Shown: positions 28,711 through 38,120 of the stretch, piece by piece | How positions within the stretch are numbered: position 1 is the first letter of the stretch | Layout: every line of letters starts with the position of its first letter | Notes under the pieces: generated by a model | Told to the model about the DNA's origin: nothing | Database searches by the model: none | The model's input: the letters and a program-made list of their open reading frames with translations, nothing else | Assembly (NCBI RefSeq): GCF_000350225.1 | Contig: NW_005178505.1 | Coordinates: 1 to 39,170, forward strand | Length of the DNA stretch: 39,170 nucleotides | Source of the DNA: Chondrus crispus | Taxonomy: Eukaryota; Rhodophyta; Florideophyceae; Gigartinales; Gigartinaceae | Direction of reading: 5' to 3' | Translations under genes and position numbers: made by a program

Positions 28711-31601
28711 GCTCTCCTTCCCATCCGCCAGCGGCTGGTGGCGCCCAAGTTTCAAAGCCTTCAACCAATTCTCCCCCCCCCACAGCCATGAACTCGCAAC
28801 GCAATCCTCCTCTGCGCCACCACCCGCACCCGCACCCCACCCCCAAGCTCCACCAGCATGCTTCATCGGCAGCCCCTCCCCCCGCTCCTTCCTCCCGCCC
28901 AGTCCGGAACAAAGAAAACGCCTCCGGCAATGTCCCCTCCAACCCCGGGCGCACCTCTCTCTCTTCCTCCTCCTCTGCCTCCTCAACGGGCACCTGCTCG
29001 CGTCTCTCCCACCTCAAGTCTGCGCTCAAGCGCATGGCCGAAGCGGCCGCCAAAGCTCCCTCGGATCGTCAGGCCCTGTTCGCCGACGAAAAGCTCCGCA
29101 ACTCCCTGCACGCCGCCCTCGGCCACAGATGCCCTTCCCTGCTTCGCGTCTGTGCCATGCTGCTCGCACGTCTCTCTGTTGACGCACACCTCGCTGCACA
29201 CCTCATCCACCCACCGTTTTCCAGCATCGCTGAGGCTGCACTCAAATCTATGCCTCGCTCACGCTCCGGGAGTGAGACCCTCTCCTATCGCGATGCCTGG
29301 CGCCTTTCAGCACGCGCCATGCGTAACGTTGCTGCGTTTGCAGAAAGCAACGCCACTATCCTGGCCCGCGACTCGGATGTCGTCCGGCTCCTTGCCCTGT
29401 GCTTGAGAGATTCCGTCCACCGTAAGCCAGGGGAGGAAGCCGTCGAGTGCGCCGCGGCCCTCGCCAACTTTGCTCGCTGGGGTATCACTTTCCAGGCTTA
29501 CATCCGGAAGCATAACGGCCTATCCGCTCTCAGCGAGGCCGCCCAGCAGAGTGATGACCTGGCGTGCAAGTTCCATGCGTGCAGGGCGCTAGCCGAGTTT
29601 AGCCTAGACCACAAGTGGCTCATGTTGCTCATTGCGGAGGGCTGCATTGCCATCATGTTGAGGATTATCGAAATGAGCAACGATGAGGAGATCTTGTCGG
29701 AGGCGACTCGCTTTCTGGGCAATATTGCTACTTCGAGAATTGGACGGGAGGCGATCAACTCGGCAAACGGCACGGAGAAAATGGTAGCAAGGGTCTTGAC
29801 AACATGTGCCCGCATCAAAACACAGAAAGCCGCGCTTTTAAGCATTGACTTGCTGAGAACCACGAGCAACTTGTGCGTAGGAAGTAAGGAGGCCTCTCAG
29901 GCTTTGATCAACCGCGGTGGTGTGATGGCCTTCATTGATGCGTATGGCGACGATGAGAGCAAAAACCCGCAGCAGGTAAAGACAGAGGCTTTCCGAGGGT
30001 TGCTCATCATTGCTCAGGGCGGGCACGGTTTCCGCGCATCAGTGCTTCGGGAAATAGGGATCAAGATTCGCCAAGATACTTGCCAAGGTCGATGCACTGC
30101 TCATCTGTATGATCTTGGGCGAAGAATCAAGGTTGAAGCGAGCACAGAGAGGAAGGACGACTTTCCGCAGACTATTGCAGGTCTTGGAGCTAGATCGAAG
30201 GAGTATCTGTTTCAGGCTGGACCACTAGCGATGGAGGACGCACAGATCCCCAACAGCGTTCCAGATATGAAAAGTCCTGCCGCTGGCGCATTTAGACAGT
30301 CCGGAAGACTACTTTCGGTGAAGAGACCGGTACCACACAGGGAGAGACTCGAGAGAGAGAGGAAGGGCCGACCTCCGCGAATTCCTGTACTTTCTACTCA
30401 AGTGGCTGGACGAAGCACAAATGGGGTTCAGAGGCGGCCGAGAACAGAGAAGATCCCCGCCGCACCCACCTCGGACCCTAGCGAAAATCGGTTAGTGCAG
30501 AGTGCACGCTGCAGTCCTATAGCAGGGAGAGGGGTCCCACAAGGCCCATATGACTTTCATAATGTCGCTGATATTCCCCGTTGTAAGGTAATCGATTCCA
30601 CTGGCAAGGAACAAGGAGGAGACGGAAACTGGGTGCTCGCTGTCTGGTCAGCTGTGTGCAATGCAGTCACACGTCCGCCGAACGAAATGGTCGGGGGCAG
30701 CGTTTCCAGCTCTAGTGATGGAATCAGTGTTCTTTCGAGCGAGGATGGTGCAGATGTATATGAAATGGGAGTGCCCCTCGGCCGCGGTGGTTTTGCAACT
30801 GTTTATCTTGCAAAAAACATGCGAAATGGGGAGCTTGTTGCTGTGAAGCGTTTCCACCCCCTAAACTCTGCTACCCCAGACGCTGCGAAGAAGGCCGAGC
30901 TAGCTGCGCGCCGGGCCATCAAAGAACAAAGAATCTGGGATGGACTCTATCACAAGAACATTGTCAGCTACCGTGGCTGCTTTTTCGGAGAAAACGGTGA
31001 GCTCAACCTAGTTGCTGAGTACATTCCCGGCTGGTCTTTAGCGGATCATATATCGCAGATAAGTCAGTTCCCAGAACACATGGTCGCCTGTATTACACAA
31101 CAAATTGTGGATGGACTTGACTATTTACACAAGTGCGGCGTTACTCACCGAGACGTCAAACCAGCCAACATACTTGTCAACCCCGATGGCGTGATCAAGA
31201 TAACAGACTTCGGGGTGAGCTCCGCTGTAGACGTCCCTACAATGACAGGAAACGCACTGGTCGGCACTCCCTGGTACATCGCGCCCGAAATGATCGAAGG
31301 TCGGCCATATGACAAATCCGTGGACATCTGGTCCCTAGGTTGCACCGTACTCGAGTTAGCAACTGGGAGACGTCCTTATCACAACATGCGTCCTCATGTT
31401 GCGCTCTTCAAAATGACACAAGCTCGCATGCCGCCAATCCCCAAGAAGTTGAGTCCTGTCCTCCGAGACTTTTTGAAGACCTGCTGGGTCTGGGACCCTA
31501 CTGAACGGCCAACCCCAGCCCACCTACGACGTCACCCGTTCCTCGCATCGGTTGTGAGACCGGAGATTACAAGCCTGAAGAACATGACGCGTGAAACTTA
31601 A
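28689..31601 (+). CDS. Armadillo-repeat serine/threonine kinase (STE/MAP3K-like)
   Basis: Intronless, 970 aa. Residues 1-110 are rich in Pro, Ser and His and probably disordered. Residues about 115-450 form helical pairs of armadillo/HEAT type (for example ALANFARWGITFQAYIRK and ATRFLGNIATSRIGREAI). A basic, Ser-rich linker follows. The kinase domain spans about 691-955: glycine loop GRGGFATVYLAKN, VAIK-type lysine in ELVAVKRF, catalytic HRDVKPANIL, DFGVSS, activation segment GTPWYIAPEM, and DIWSLGCTVLELATG. The GTPWYIAPE and DIWSLG signatures place it with STE-group MAP3K-like kinases. All catalytic residues are present, so it should be active. ARM repeats on such kinases recall MAP3K-epsilon/Cdc7 types, but here they precede the kinase domain. 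A short overlapping upstream frame may modulate translation. Confidence 0.92.
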   Translation: MSSSCDISSPSHPPAAGGAQVSKPSTNSPPPTAMNSQRNPPLRHHPHPHPTPKLHQHASSAAPPPAPSSRPVRNKENASGNVPSNPGRTSLSSSSSASSTGTCSRLSHLKSALKRMAEAAAKAPSDRQALFADEKLRNSLHAALGHRCPSLLRVCAMLLARLSVDAHLAAHLIHPPFSSIAEAALKSMPRSRSGSETLSYRDAWRLSARAMRNVAAFAESNATILARDSDVVRLLALCLRDSVHRKPGEEAVECAAALANFARWGITFQAYIRKHNGLSALSEAAQQSDDLACKFHACRALAEFSLDHKWLMLLIAEGCIAIMLRIIEMSNDEEILSEATRFLGNIATSRIGREAINSANGTEKMVARVLTTCARIKTQKAALLSIDLLRTTSNLCVGSKEASQALINRGGVMAFIDAYGDDESKNPQQVKTEAFRGLLIIAQGGHGFRASVLREIGIKIRQDTCQGRCTAHLYDLGRRIKVEASTERKDDFPQTIAGLGARSKEYLFQAGPLAMEDAQIPNSVPDMKSPAAGAFRQSGRLLSVKRPVPHRERLERERKGRPPRIPVLSTQVAGRSTNGVQRRPRTEKIPAAPTSDPSENRLVQSARCSPIAGRGVPQGPYDFHNVADIPRCKVIDSTGKEQGGDGNWVLAVWSAVCNAVTRPPNEMVGGSVSSSSDGISVLSSEDGADVYEMGVPLGRGGFATVYLAKNMRNGELVAVKRFHPLNSATPDAAKKAELAARRAIKEQRIWDGLYHKNIVSYRGCFFGENGELNLVAEYIPGWSLADHISQISQFPEHMVACITQQIVDGLDYLHKCGVTHRDVKPANILVNPDGVIKITDFGVSSAVDVPTMTGNALVGTPWYIAPEMIEGRPYDKSVDIWSLGCTVLELATGRRPYHNMRPHVALFKMTQARMPPIPKKLSPVLRDFLKTCWVWDPTERPTPAHLRRHPFLASVVRPEITSLKNMTRET

Positions 31602-31881
31602 TGCAACCTGAATCAGGCCGCCCTTTTGTCAACGATGACTTTGCCGTCGGAGTACGTAGAGTAGAATTAGAAATTCCTGATTCGTAGATGCAAACCAGAG
31701 CCAACATTAAAGCCCTGAAAATCTCTTTGATCGCACCCGACCGGACACATCTAGCTGGCATTGGGGAGTGGGAAGGCTGGGCTGTAGGGATACTACTTTG
31801 TTAATCTCGTTATGTTCATATATTATACTCCGCACTTGATGATTGTTGTGCGTCGAGGTGCACCAAAGCAATACCTGACCT

Positions 31882-32868
31882 TTAGCCCAATGTATTTTTT
31901 AGGCTGAGCTGAGCCTTCACGTACGCTTGCCTCTTTTCCGCCATGTCAATTGCCATTTCCAGTCGCTGCACAGTACTGGTAGTCAGCCGTGCCTCTCTCA
32001 TTACTTCTCCCTCGCTCTCCATGCATCGAAGAACCCCGAAACTAAACGACTCTGCTCTTCGGCAAAAGACCTCTCTCGTTGGAGGGGGGGTCTTTGCCCA
32101 CTCGCCCTCAGAAATATCTCGGTCATAGTCGGCCGGGGCCCACACAGAAAGCTCCTGTTCAATTAAAGGAGCTTTTCCTTTTGGAGGGGCAAGCTTTCTT
32201 ATAAGAGAGGCAACTTCCCTGCAGGCATTCCATGCGTCCCATTCTAATGTCGCCAGCTTTTGGCGATCCGCAATACTTTCGGCTCCCAAGTCCCTCACGA
32301 GAGTACACATGGCATTAACATGGCTGTAGACGATAGAGTCTGGACGTGCATCTTCTGCGAGAACTCCATCTACCACACGCTGCACATCAAACCGGCCACT
32401 GCATCTACATCCGACTAGTATTCGAGGAAGAAGCTTGTCTGGGTCTTCCTGACCCGTTTCCGCGCTGCTGTTCTGCAGTAGATTTTCAATGCTTAAGACA
32501 TTCATAACAACCCCCCTGGTACTGCGTTCTCCGGAGGGGTCCCACTCGTCGGCATGTACGATGCCATACATTGTGCCACCCTCATTCAAAATGGAATGGA
32601 AGAAAAAATAGTCGAGCGCAACATCCCGAATTTCGCCTGGGCAGAGCATGTTCTCTTCGTGAACGACACTGATAATTGGCAATTGAAAGATCTCGCTCTC
32701 TGCATCCGCCATCCGCAGTGCCCCTCGAGAACGACGTGGTGCACCTGCATTCGGCGGACGGAGACCATTGCGCCTCGTGCTCAGGAAATTACAACGTTTC
32801 TTTGTACCTTGTGCCGCTCCAGTTCCACAGGGTGCAAAAGGGGTGGTGGCGACCCAAGCAGATATCAT
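31882..32868 (-). CDS. LON-substrate-binding-domain-like protein, possibly plastid
   Basis: Single exon, 328 aa on the minus strand. After an N-terminus rich in Arg, Ala and Gly (about residues 1-52, transit-peptide-like), FQLPIISVVHEENMLCPGEIRDVAL and the following YGIV strand resemble the start of the Lon N-terminal (LON) domain, normally LPLFPLxxVLFPGExLPLxIFE. GCRCSGRFDVQRVV resembles its GxxRFxV strand. C-terminal helices end in a coiled-coil-like basic segment. LON domains bind substrates or serve in E3-like and plastid proteins of unclear role; no ATPase or protease domain is present. The assignment is from pattern only and moderate. An alternative start is the Met before ADAESEIF. It converges on the kinase gene with a 280-bp gap. 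Confidence 0.55.
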   Translation of the reverse strand: MISAWVATTPFAPCGTGAAQGTKKRCNFLSTRRNGLRPPNAGAPRRSRGALRMADAESEIFQLPIISVVHEENMLCPGEIRDVALDYFFFHSILNEGGTMYGIVHADEWDPSGERSTRGVVMNVLSIENLLQNSSAETGQEDPDKLLPRILVGCRCSGRFDVQRVVDGVLAEDARPDSIVYSHVNAMCTLVRDLGAESIADRQKLATLEWDAWNACREVASLIRKLAPPKGKAPLIEQELSVWAPADYDRDISEGEWAKTPPPTREVFCRRAESFSFGVLRCMESEGEVMREARLTTSTVQRLEMAIDMAEKRQAYVKAQLSLKNTLG

Positions 32869-33808
32869 TCTTCCACATGCGAAATCTCCAGCAACGAGGG
32901 TAGTGCGAAAGTGTTGGGGGATTTTGTCACTTCAGTTTCACTATGTCAACAGCCGAGGAGGGTATCACTGAACTCGCTCCTCTTGCCCTTCAAAAAGATG
33001 CGCCCTACTCCTGCGCTTGTTTAGGAACAACTCTACAGTCAAAGTCAAAAACAATAGACAAACGATTTTAGAGACTACGAGAGACTAATCTCATTTGGAG
33101 GCGGCTCGATGAGATGCTGGTAGTACCAGATCATACTGTACTGTACGAGCCTGGTACAGGATGACCTTTCAAAAAATATCTCAAGTATGATCCGATTACG
33201 GAATACTGTACGGTGTACGTATGCTCTACGGGCACTGGGTGGTATCACAAGCCCGACCGTTTTTCCGTATTAATTTCAAAACTGTTCACCATTCTTTTCG
33301 GAATTTTTCAAGGTGCGGTGTTGGGATACTGTAATGCACCCATGCACTCTTCACAAATACTGTACACCACTTGAAGCAGCGCACACCGCGGTATGACACA
33401 AGATAGGCGTGGGATAGGCGCGGTGTCTTCACAAGAGTCTTCACAAGAGTCTTCACAAGAGTCTTCACAAGAGTCTTCACAAGAGTCTTCACAAGAGTCT
33501 TCACAAGAGTCTTCACAAGAGTCTTCACAAGAGTCTTCTCGTCGCGTTGCGTCTCTAATCCGCCTTGCCTTCTTCCACAATGAGGCTCGATTGAAAGCCT
33601 TTCTTCTAGCAGAAGCCCATAGCGACGAGGCTGACTAACGTGGGGCGAGGCAAGCGCATTTTGAAACGAGAAATGCGAATGTATCGATGTGTCACACGTC
33701 TTATATAAACCCTTGCATTGAAGACAAGGGCAACTATTTCTTAATGAGACCCGCACCAGTTCAGAAACAGTTCTGGTAGGTATTCCTTGGCGTTGTTGCT
33801 GCCAGGCA
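32869..33808. other. Divergent intergenic region between LON-like and Spartan genes
   Basis: About 940 bp without a recognised gene. It contains at least five TACTGTA words (near 33133, 33138, 33203, 33329, 33358), a 12-bp minisatellite, and the promoters of both flanking genes. Confidence 0.5.
33426..33533 (+). repeat. Nine perfect copies of a 12-bp unit TCTTCACAAGAG
   Basis: Nine uninterrupted units, 108 bp. All frames stay open because 12 is a multiple of three: the plus frame reads repeated SSQE, the minus frames repeated LVKT and DSCE. A short plus-strand frame at 33393-33638 contains it, but no start context, splice site or domain suggests a protein. It is best read as a minisatellite. 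Confidence 0.95.
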
Positions 33809-35884
33809 ATGACAGGAGGCAATTTTTCAGTTCGCGATGTCGACCTAGCTACAAATTCTATTGATGATGTCATTGAAATCGACGACAGTGTCGACGATAT
33901 CATTGACGTTGATGCAATTACCCCTGCAAAGCCGCCGAAGACAGAAAAAAGGCCACCCTTTGTTTTGGAAGAAGGCTTGGAAGAAGACGAGCTTTCCCAA
34001 CCGTTTGTCGATATCCATGACCTCTTCAACAAGTTCAATTATGATCACTTTGATGGAAAGATTACGGCAACGTTTGTCGAGTATTCTTCGAGAATGACCC
34101 TATGCGCCGGTACCTGTACTTTCAAAGGCGCCGCAGGAGGTTGCAGAATTGCCTTGAGTGAACCATTGCTCAAATTTAGACCACGCTCCGATTTGGTAAG
34201 TACGCTTCTTCATGAAATGATACATGCATTCTTATTCATAACGGAAGGTGTTGCAGTTCGGGATGGTGTCGACGGGCATGGCCCGAAGTTTCTTGCACAT
34301 GCTGATCGGATAAACCGTGTCATGGGGGCCAAAGCGAATATTACTCCTTACCATACGTTTACGGATGAAGTGGATGTTCACCGTGTGCATCATTGGACAT
34401 GTAATCGATGTACTAAGGTCATCAAAAGGGCCATGAACAGAGCACCCGTTCCTCGTGACCCTTTTTGGCCAAGTCACCGGAAGGCGTGTGGCGGAAGCTT
34501 CATCAAAACGAAGGAGCCTCCAAAGAAGAAGAAAGTGCTGAAGCGGGCCCCCAAGCGAAGAGCTGTGGCGATTGATGCTGCGACGAAGAATGACGTACAA
34601 CTACCGAAAGGCGTCATGCGTACCCGCCGCATTGATAGCATGCTCGCCGGAGAAAGTTCAAACAGTAAGCGAGAGATGGTGTCATGTCCAGTATGTAACA
34701 CCCCCGTTGCAAAACTGGAACTCAACGATCATCTAGACCGATGTCTCTCCCCGGCGTTGTTTTCTGACGAGGCTACGAAAGAAATCTGCATTCCCGATTC
34801 GGACGATGAGAAGGGTCATTCTCAAGCCAGCGGCAGAATGCAGCTGCAAATCAACATCCCAAACACGCTCTCTTTCGAATCGAAAGACCTCGCAGATGGT
34901 GGTAGATCTCGAAGCCACGACTCGTGGGAGAGCGCATTGCGATTAAAGCAATCAAGAAATCAGTATGATGCCTTGAAGCGAATGATACCAGACACAGATC
35001 TCTTAATGTCCTTTTCCATGAATCCTCTCCATGTTAACCGAGAAGACGTCTTGGGTGCATTCCACGTCCCATCACGAAAATTCAATAAGGCGTCACAGCC
35101 GGGTTCGGCAGTAGCGTCGCTGTTGCAACAAGTCACACGAGAGGAATCTCCCTGTGAGCAACAGCGATTAGGTGCAGAACGTCTGATGCGTCAAGTGGGG
35201 AATGGGCTCTTGGTGGAAGAGACTATGATTAACAAACTTGCCGAGCAACACGGTGTCAATGTGGAAACAATTCTTGAAAGAACTCTCGTCCAGAAGAACT
35301 TGAGAAAGGGCAACAGCTATGTCATCCCCGAGAGTATTTTCAAGCAAGCTCAATCTAAACAGAGCGAACCAGCATCTTCAGAGGCGGTACATGTTCCTGC
35401 AAAGACTAGTAGATCACCAGAGCGAAGCAATAGACTAAACCCCGCCGGTGGCACGGCCAAAAGGGGTTCGCGTCACGAATCACATCTTGATTCAGTCGGC
35501 AACCTCAAAGAAACGCACGCAACGATCAACACAAGCAGCATCACTAAGCCACACGGAGCCCTAGCGCAGAAGAGAAAGCGGATGGAAAATTGTCCGGTCT
35601 GTGATCTATCCGTACTGAGAAGCAAGTTGGAGGAGCATGTGCACAAGTGCCTGAGCGACGCGGATCTTCGTTCATTCGTCGCTGAAGACGATGAAGTTAG
35701 CACACCGTACGGTTTAGCAGGGGCATCTTCTAAACCAGTAGCAGGAGGATCAACCAGATTTGTCGCGACTAAACCTTCGTCTCAACCGCATTGTCCCCTC
35801 TGCGATTTGGCAGTGCCGAGAGAAGAGCTGGAATATCATGTTCAAGCATGCATGGTCTCTGAAGGGCTCGAAGGGTTGTTCTGA
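33809..35884 (+). CDS. SPRTN: Spartan-like SprT metalloprotease with three UBZ4 fingers
   Basis: Intronless, 691 aa. The SprT domain spans about residues 65-235: the zinc site is His135-Glu136...His139 (LLHEMIHAF) with third ligand His157 (DGHGPKF), followed by a zinc-ribbon-like CNRC...CGGSF. Spartan proteases cut proteins crosslinked to DNA during replication. Three Rad18-type UBZ4 zinc fingers, starting at Cys293, Cys595 and Cys662, have the CPxC...HxxxC pattern and would bind ubiquitin. The N-terminus has hydrophobic-acidic runs (VIEIDD, DIIDVD) resembling SUMO-interacting motifs, as in Wss1. A basic stretch (PPKKKKVLKRAPKRR, about 230-250) fits a nuclear localisation or DNA-binding segment. 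Human Spartan has one UBZ; three is unusual. The start at 33809 precedes all domains. Confidence 0.92.
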   Translation: MTGGNFSVRDVDLATNSIDDVIEIDDSVDDIIDVDAITPAKPPKTEKRPPFVLEEGLEEDELSQPFVDIHDLFNKFNYDHFDGKITATFVEYSSRMTLCAGTCTFKGAAGGCRIALSEPLLKFRPRSDLVSTLLHEMIHAFLFITEGVAVRDGVDGHGPKFLAHADRINRVMGAKANITPYHTFTDEVDVHRVHHWTCNRCTKVIKRAMNRAPVPRDPFWPSHRKACGGSFIKTKEPPKKKKVLKRAPKRRAVAIDAATKNDVQLPKGVMRTRRIDSMLAGESSNSKREMVSCPVCNTPVAKLELNDHLDRCLSPALFSDEATKEICIPDSDDEKGHSQASGRMQLQINIPNTLSFESKDLADGGRSRSHDSWESALRLKQSRNQYDALKRMIPDTDLLMSFSMNPLHVNREDVLGAFHVPSRKFNKASQPGSAVASLLQQVTREESPCEQQRLGAERLMRQVGNGLLVEETMINKLAEQHGVNVETILERTLVQKNLRKGNSYVIPESIFKQAQSKQSEPASSEAVHVPAKTSRSPERSNRLNPAGGTAKRGSRHESHLDSVGNLKETHATINTSSITKPHGALAQKRKRMENCPVCDLSVLRSKLEEHVHKCLSDADLRSFVAEDDEVSTPYGLAGASSKPVAGGSTRFVATKPSSQPHCPLCDLAVPREELEYHVQACMVSEGLEGLF

Positions 35885-36286
35885 GGCTAAAGGGATGTAA
35901 GGAGATTTCAAGAATCGCCGTTTTTCAGGCGTGAATGTTTCTGCGGCAGTTGGTTGCTTACGCCTACACAATGACGCAAAGCGGCGACTACTGACAAGCT
36001 TAAACTAGAGTTTGGTGGGAAAAAAAAAGTTTGTTGATTACGTAATCGGGCTGGCCTGGCTATGTATTAATTGAAAGCAGTTTCCTGCAGTGAAAAGATT
36101 AATGATCCCAAAGGGCGACGGGGACTCATCGTGATGCGCGACTGGGCATTCGAACTGATAGATGCTACTTCAGTCAGAGAAGGGTGGTTGAATTTTTTTT
36201 CGACTTGCGTGACGCATAGTAGATGCAGTACCACCTGCGCGTTGTGCTACATTCAGCGTCGTAAATGAAGGGGTGCGCAGGCCAGT
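35885..36286. other. Intergenic region downstream of Spartan
   Basis: No recognised gene. It contains a run of A near 36020 and a run of T near 36195. Confidence 0.5.
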
Positions 36287-36661
36287 GTGGTTGCACTGAT
36301 GGAGTTGCAAGGTCGCAACACGAAAAAGAAGATGAGTGTGTATGGGCAAAGCGAATGGGCAGGCTTCGCAGACATTGCGCGATGTACGAGTAAGATCTCC
36401 GTAGCGAGGTTGGAATTAAAGGCAAAGGGATGCGTGCTCTCTGCTTCGACGGCGCAATGCAGTCCACATGCAGTACTGTATTGTCTCCAGCTCAGGCACG
36501 TCTGGTTGAGCTCATAGCGCTAGAAGCAGCTGGTGACGATGTAGGGTCACTAACAATCCTTGCGTGCACTGTGCGCATGTTGGAGGAGCCTTTGACAAAC
36601 ACAGACAATGATCTTTTTCTCGGAAGGACACGAAGAACGATCATAGGAGCACCGCGTTTAT
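36287..36661 (+). CDS. Possible small gene or exons, unrecognised
   Basis: Two adjacent frames look protein-like: one at 36287-36420 (SVYGQSEWAGFADIARC) and one from 36430 (ARLVELIALEAAGDDVGS). They are in different frames. A donor-like CGAGTAAGATC near 36388 and AGs near 36460 could join them. The second frame ends inside the 17-bp repeats. No domain is recognised; it may be a real split gene or chance. Confidence 0.22.
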
Positions 36662-36739
36662 AGGAGCACCGCGTTTATAGGAGCACCGCGTAACAACGCG
36701 TCTGTGTAGCAACGCGTCTGTGTAGCAACGCGTCTGTGT
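36643..36739 (+). repeat. Two adjacent minisatellites, three units each
   Basis: Three copies of the 17-bp unit ATAGGAGCACCGCGTTT from 36643 (the third diverges at its end) are followed by three copies of the 16-bp unit AGCAACGCGTCTGTGT at 36692-36739. The units share the CGCGT core. Confidence 0.9.
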
Positions 36740-36865
36740 GCACTGCACACTGTGCAGAGTCTTGCGACGAACAATTACACTGTAGACTCTGTCATAGCAG
36801 TACGGGACAAACTGTCCTTTGAGGGCAACTAAATCGGATACCAGGGGCACAGCACCTGAGTTGAT

Positions 36866-38120
36866 GTGGAAGCGGTCTTCTACTCTCGCGGGCGAGGACC
36901 GTCGCGGAAGCAACGGCATTGTCCCCGTTTAACCTTCCCCGTTAAAAACGAATCCCTCCGGCCTCGATGCTTTCTTGACACGTACAACGAATCAACTATA
37001 AACACGTATACCTGTGTGGAAGTACACGTAGCACCTGTTTTCCACGTGTGCACCAGAGGCAACGAGACGTGGGCGCCAAAGTCACTGACTGTTCCATGGC
37101 GCACGAGTCCTTCCCTCGCCGACGCCGTCGTACATACTGTGACATATTCAGTGCCGTGCCCCAGCGCTTTTGTTTCGCGCAACCGCGACGCAATTTTACC
37201 CCTGTCATCACAACAGATCGCGCCACAAGTTCCCCTCGCACACGTGCGGTGTTCTCGCAGATCGCTGGTCGCGGCTCTAGTCGTTCCGGACCTGGTCTTA
37301 GAGCATGTGAGGCTCGTCAGCGAGATCTTGCTCTGCCAGGTACGTTTGTCAAATCCCCACAATTTCCCACATCTTAACTGTGTGTGTGTGTAGAATTTCC
37401 CATGTTTTCACTCCACCATTGTGTGTGAGCGTGCGTGTGTGGACATGTAGCAGCATTTCCATGAGGCTTCGTCGATGTAATGATGACTGTTCGACGGTAT
37501 CCGACGCCTACTCCTTACTTGGCATTTCGTGGAGATCCAATGGACGATTTGGCGCCGACGTGCGCTTACCTGAACTTCCGCGACTGCCCTTGCCGTACAG
37601 TCCACACACCCCATCGCTTCGAAATCGATTGCTGACTCTTATCTTCACGTCAGTGCGTTTTTCTACAGATTTTCTTTCTATTTGCCCGCTTGAACGCATC
37701 TTTGGCCTTGGTGGCAGCAGCACGAGGTCTGGCTCACCTCCTAGTTTTTTTTTTTTTTTTGTCGATCCCAAAGTTTTTGGAAGAACACAAAGAAAAGTCA
37801 TGTCCTTGTTTTCCACTCTCATTTGTGTTTATGGTGTTGCGAAGGAGACGCACTCGTGCTGATTTGCTGATTTCTAGTCATTTGAGATTGCACAACATCC
37901 TGTATATGTTGACCACGTCATTGCAGACAGTGTCTTTCATGAAGAGCAGCAATCAACAGTCTGCAAGGCAGTAGATGTATTGCGGGCATGCCTGCCATCT
38001 GGTGAGTGTCACCGCACGGACACTGCTGGAACTACCTTTTGTCCTGATCACGAAGATCGGTCTTGACAGCAAAGTTCCAAGATGAACAATCTCGTAGAAT
38101 CTCAAACACATGGTGTTGAG
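36866..38120 (+). other. Coding-like segments with splice signals, no gene model
   Basis: I could not assign a gene, but several pieces look exon-like. A frame ending LVVPDLVLEHVRLVSEILLC is followed by a donor CAGGTACGT at 37340. A 51-codon frame lies at 37480-37635 (MMTVRRYPTPTPYLAFRGDP...). A segment at 37877-38000 is bounded by TTTCTAG and by TCTGGTGAGT, reads SFEIAQHPVYVDHVIADS, and could splice after TTGACAG (38069) to a short tail ending TGA at 38118-38120. Frames compete in places. No family is recognised. Confidence 0.25.
37745..37760 (+). repeat. T16 homopolymer
   Basis: Sixteen T following CTAG. It could belong to an intron pyrimidine tract or be a simple repeat. Confidence 0.85.

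Noticed and set aside
33393..33638. Frame encoding repeated SSQE as an SQ-cluster protein
   Set aside because: All frames through a 12-bp repeat stay open; there is no domain, conserved start context or neighbouring exon.
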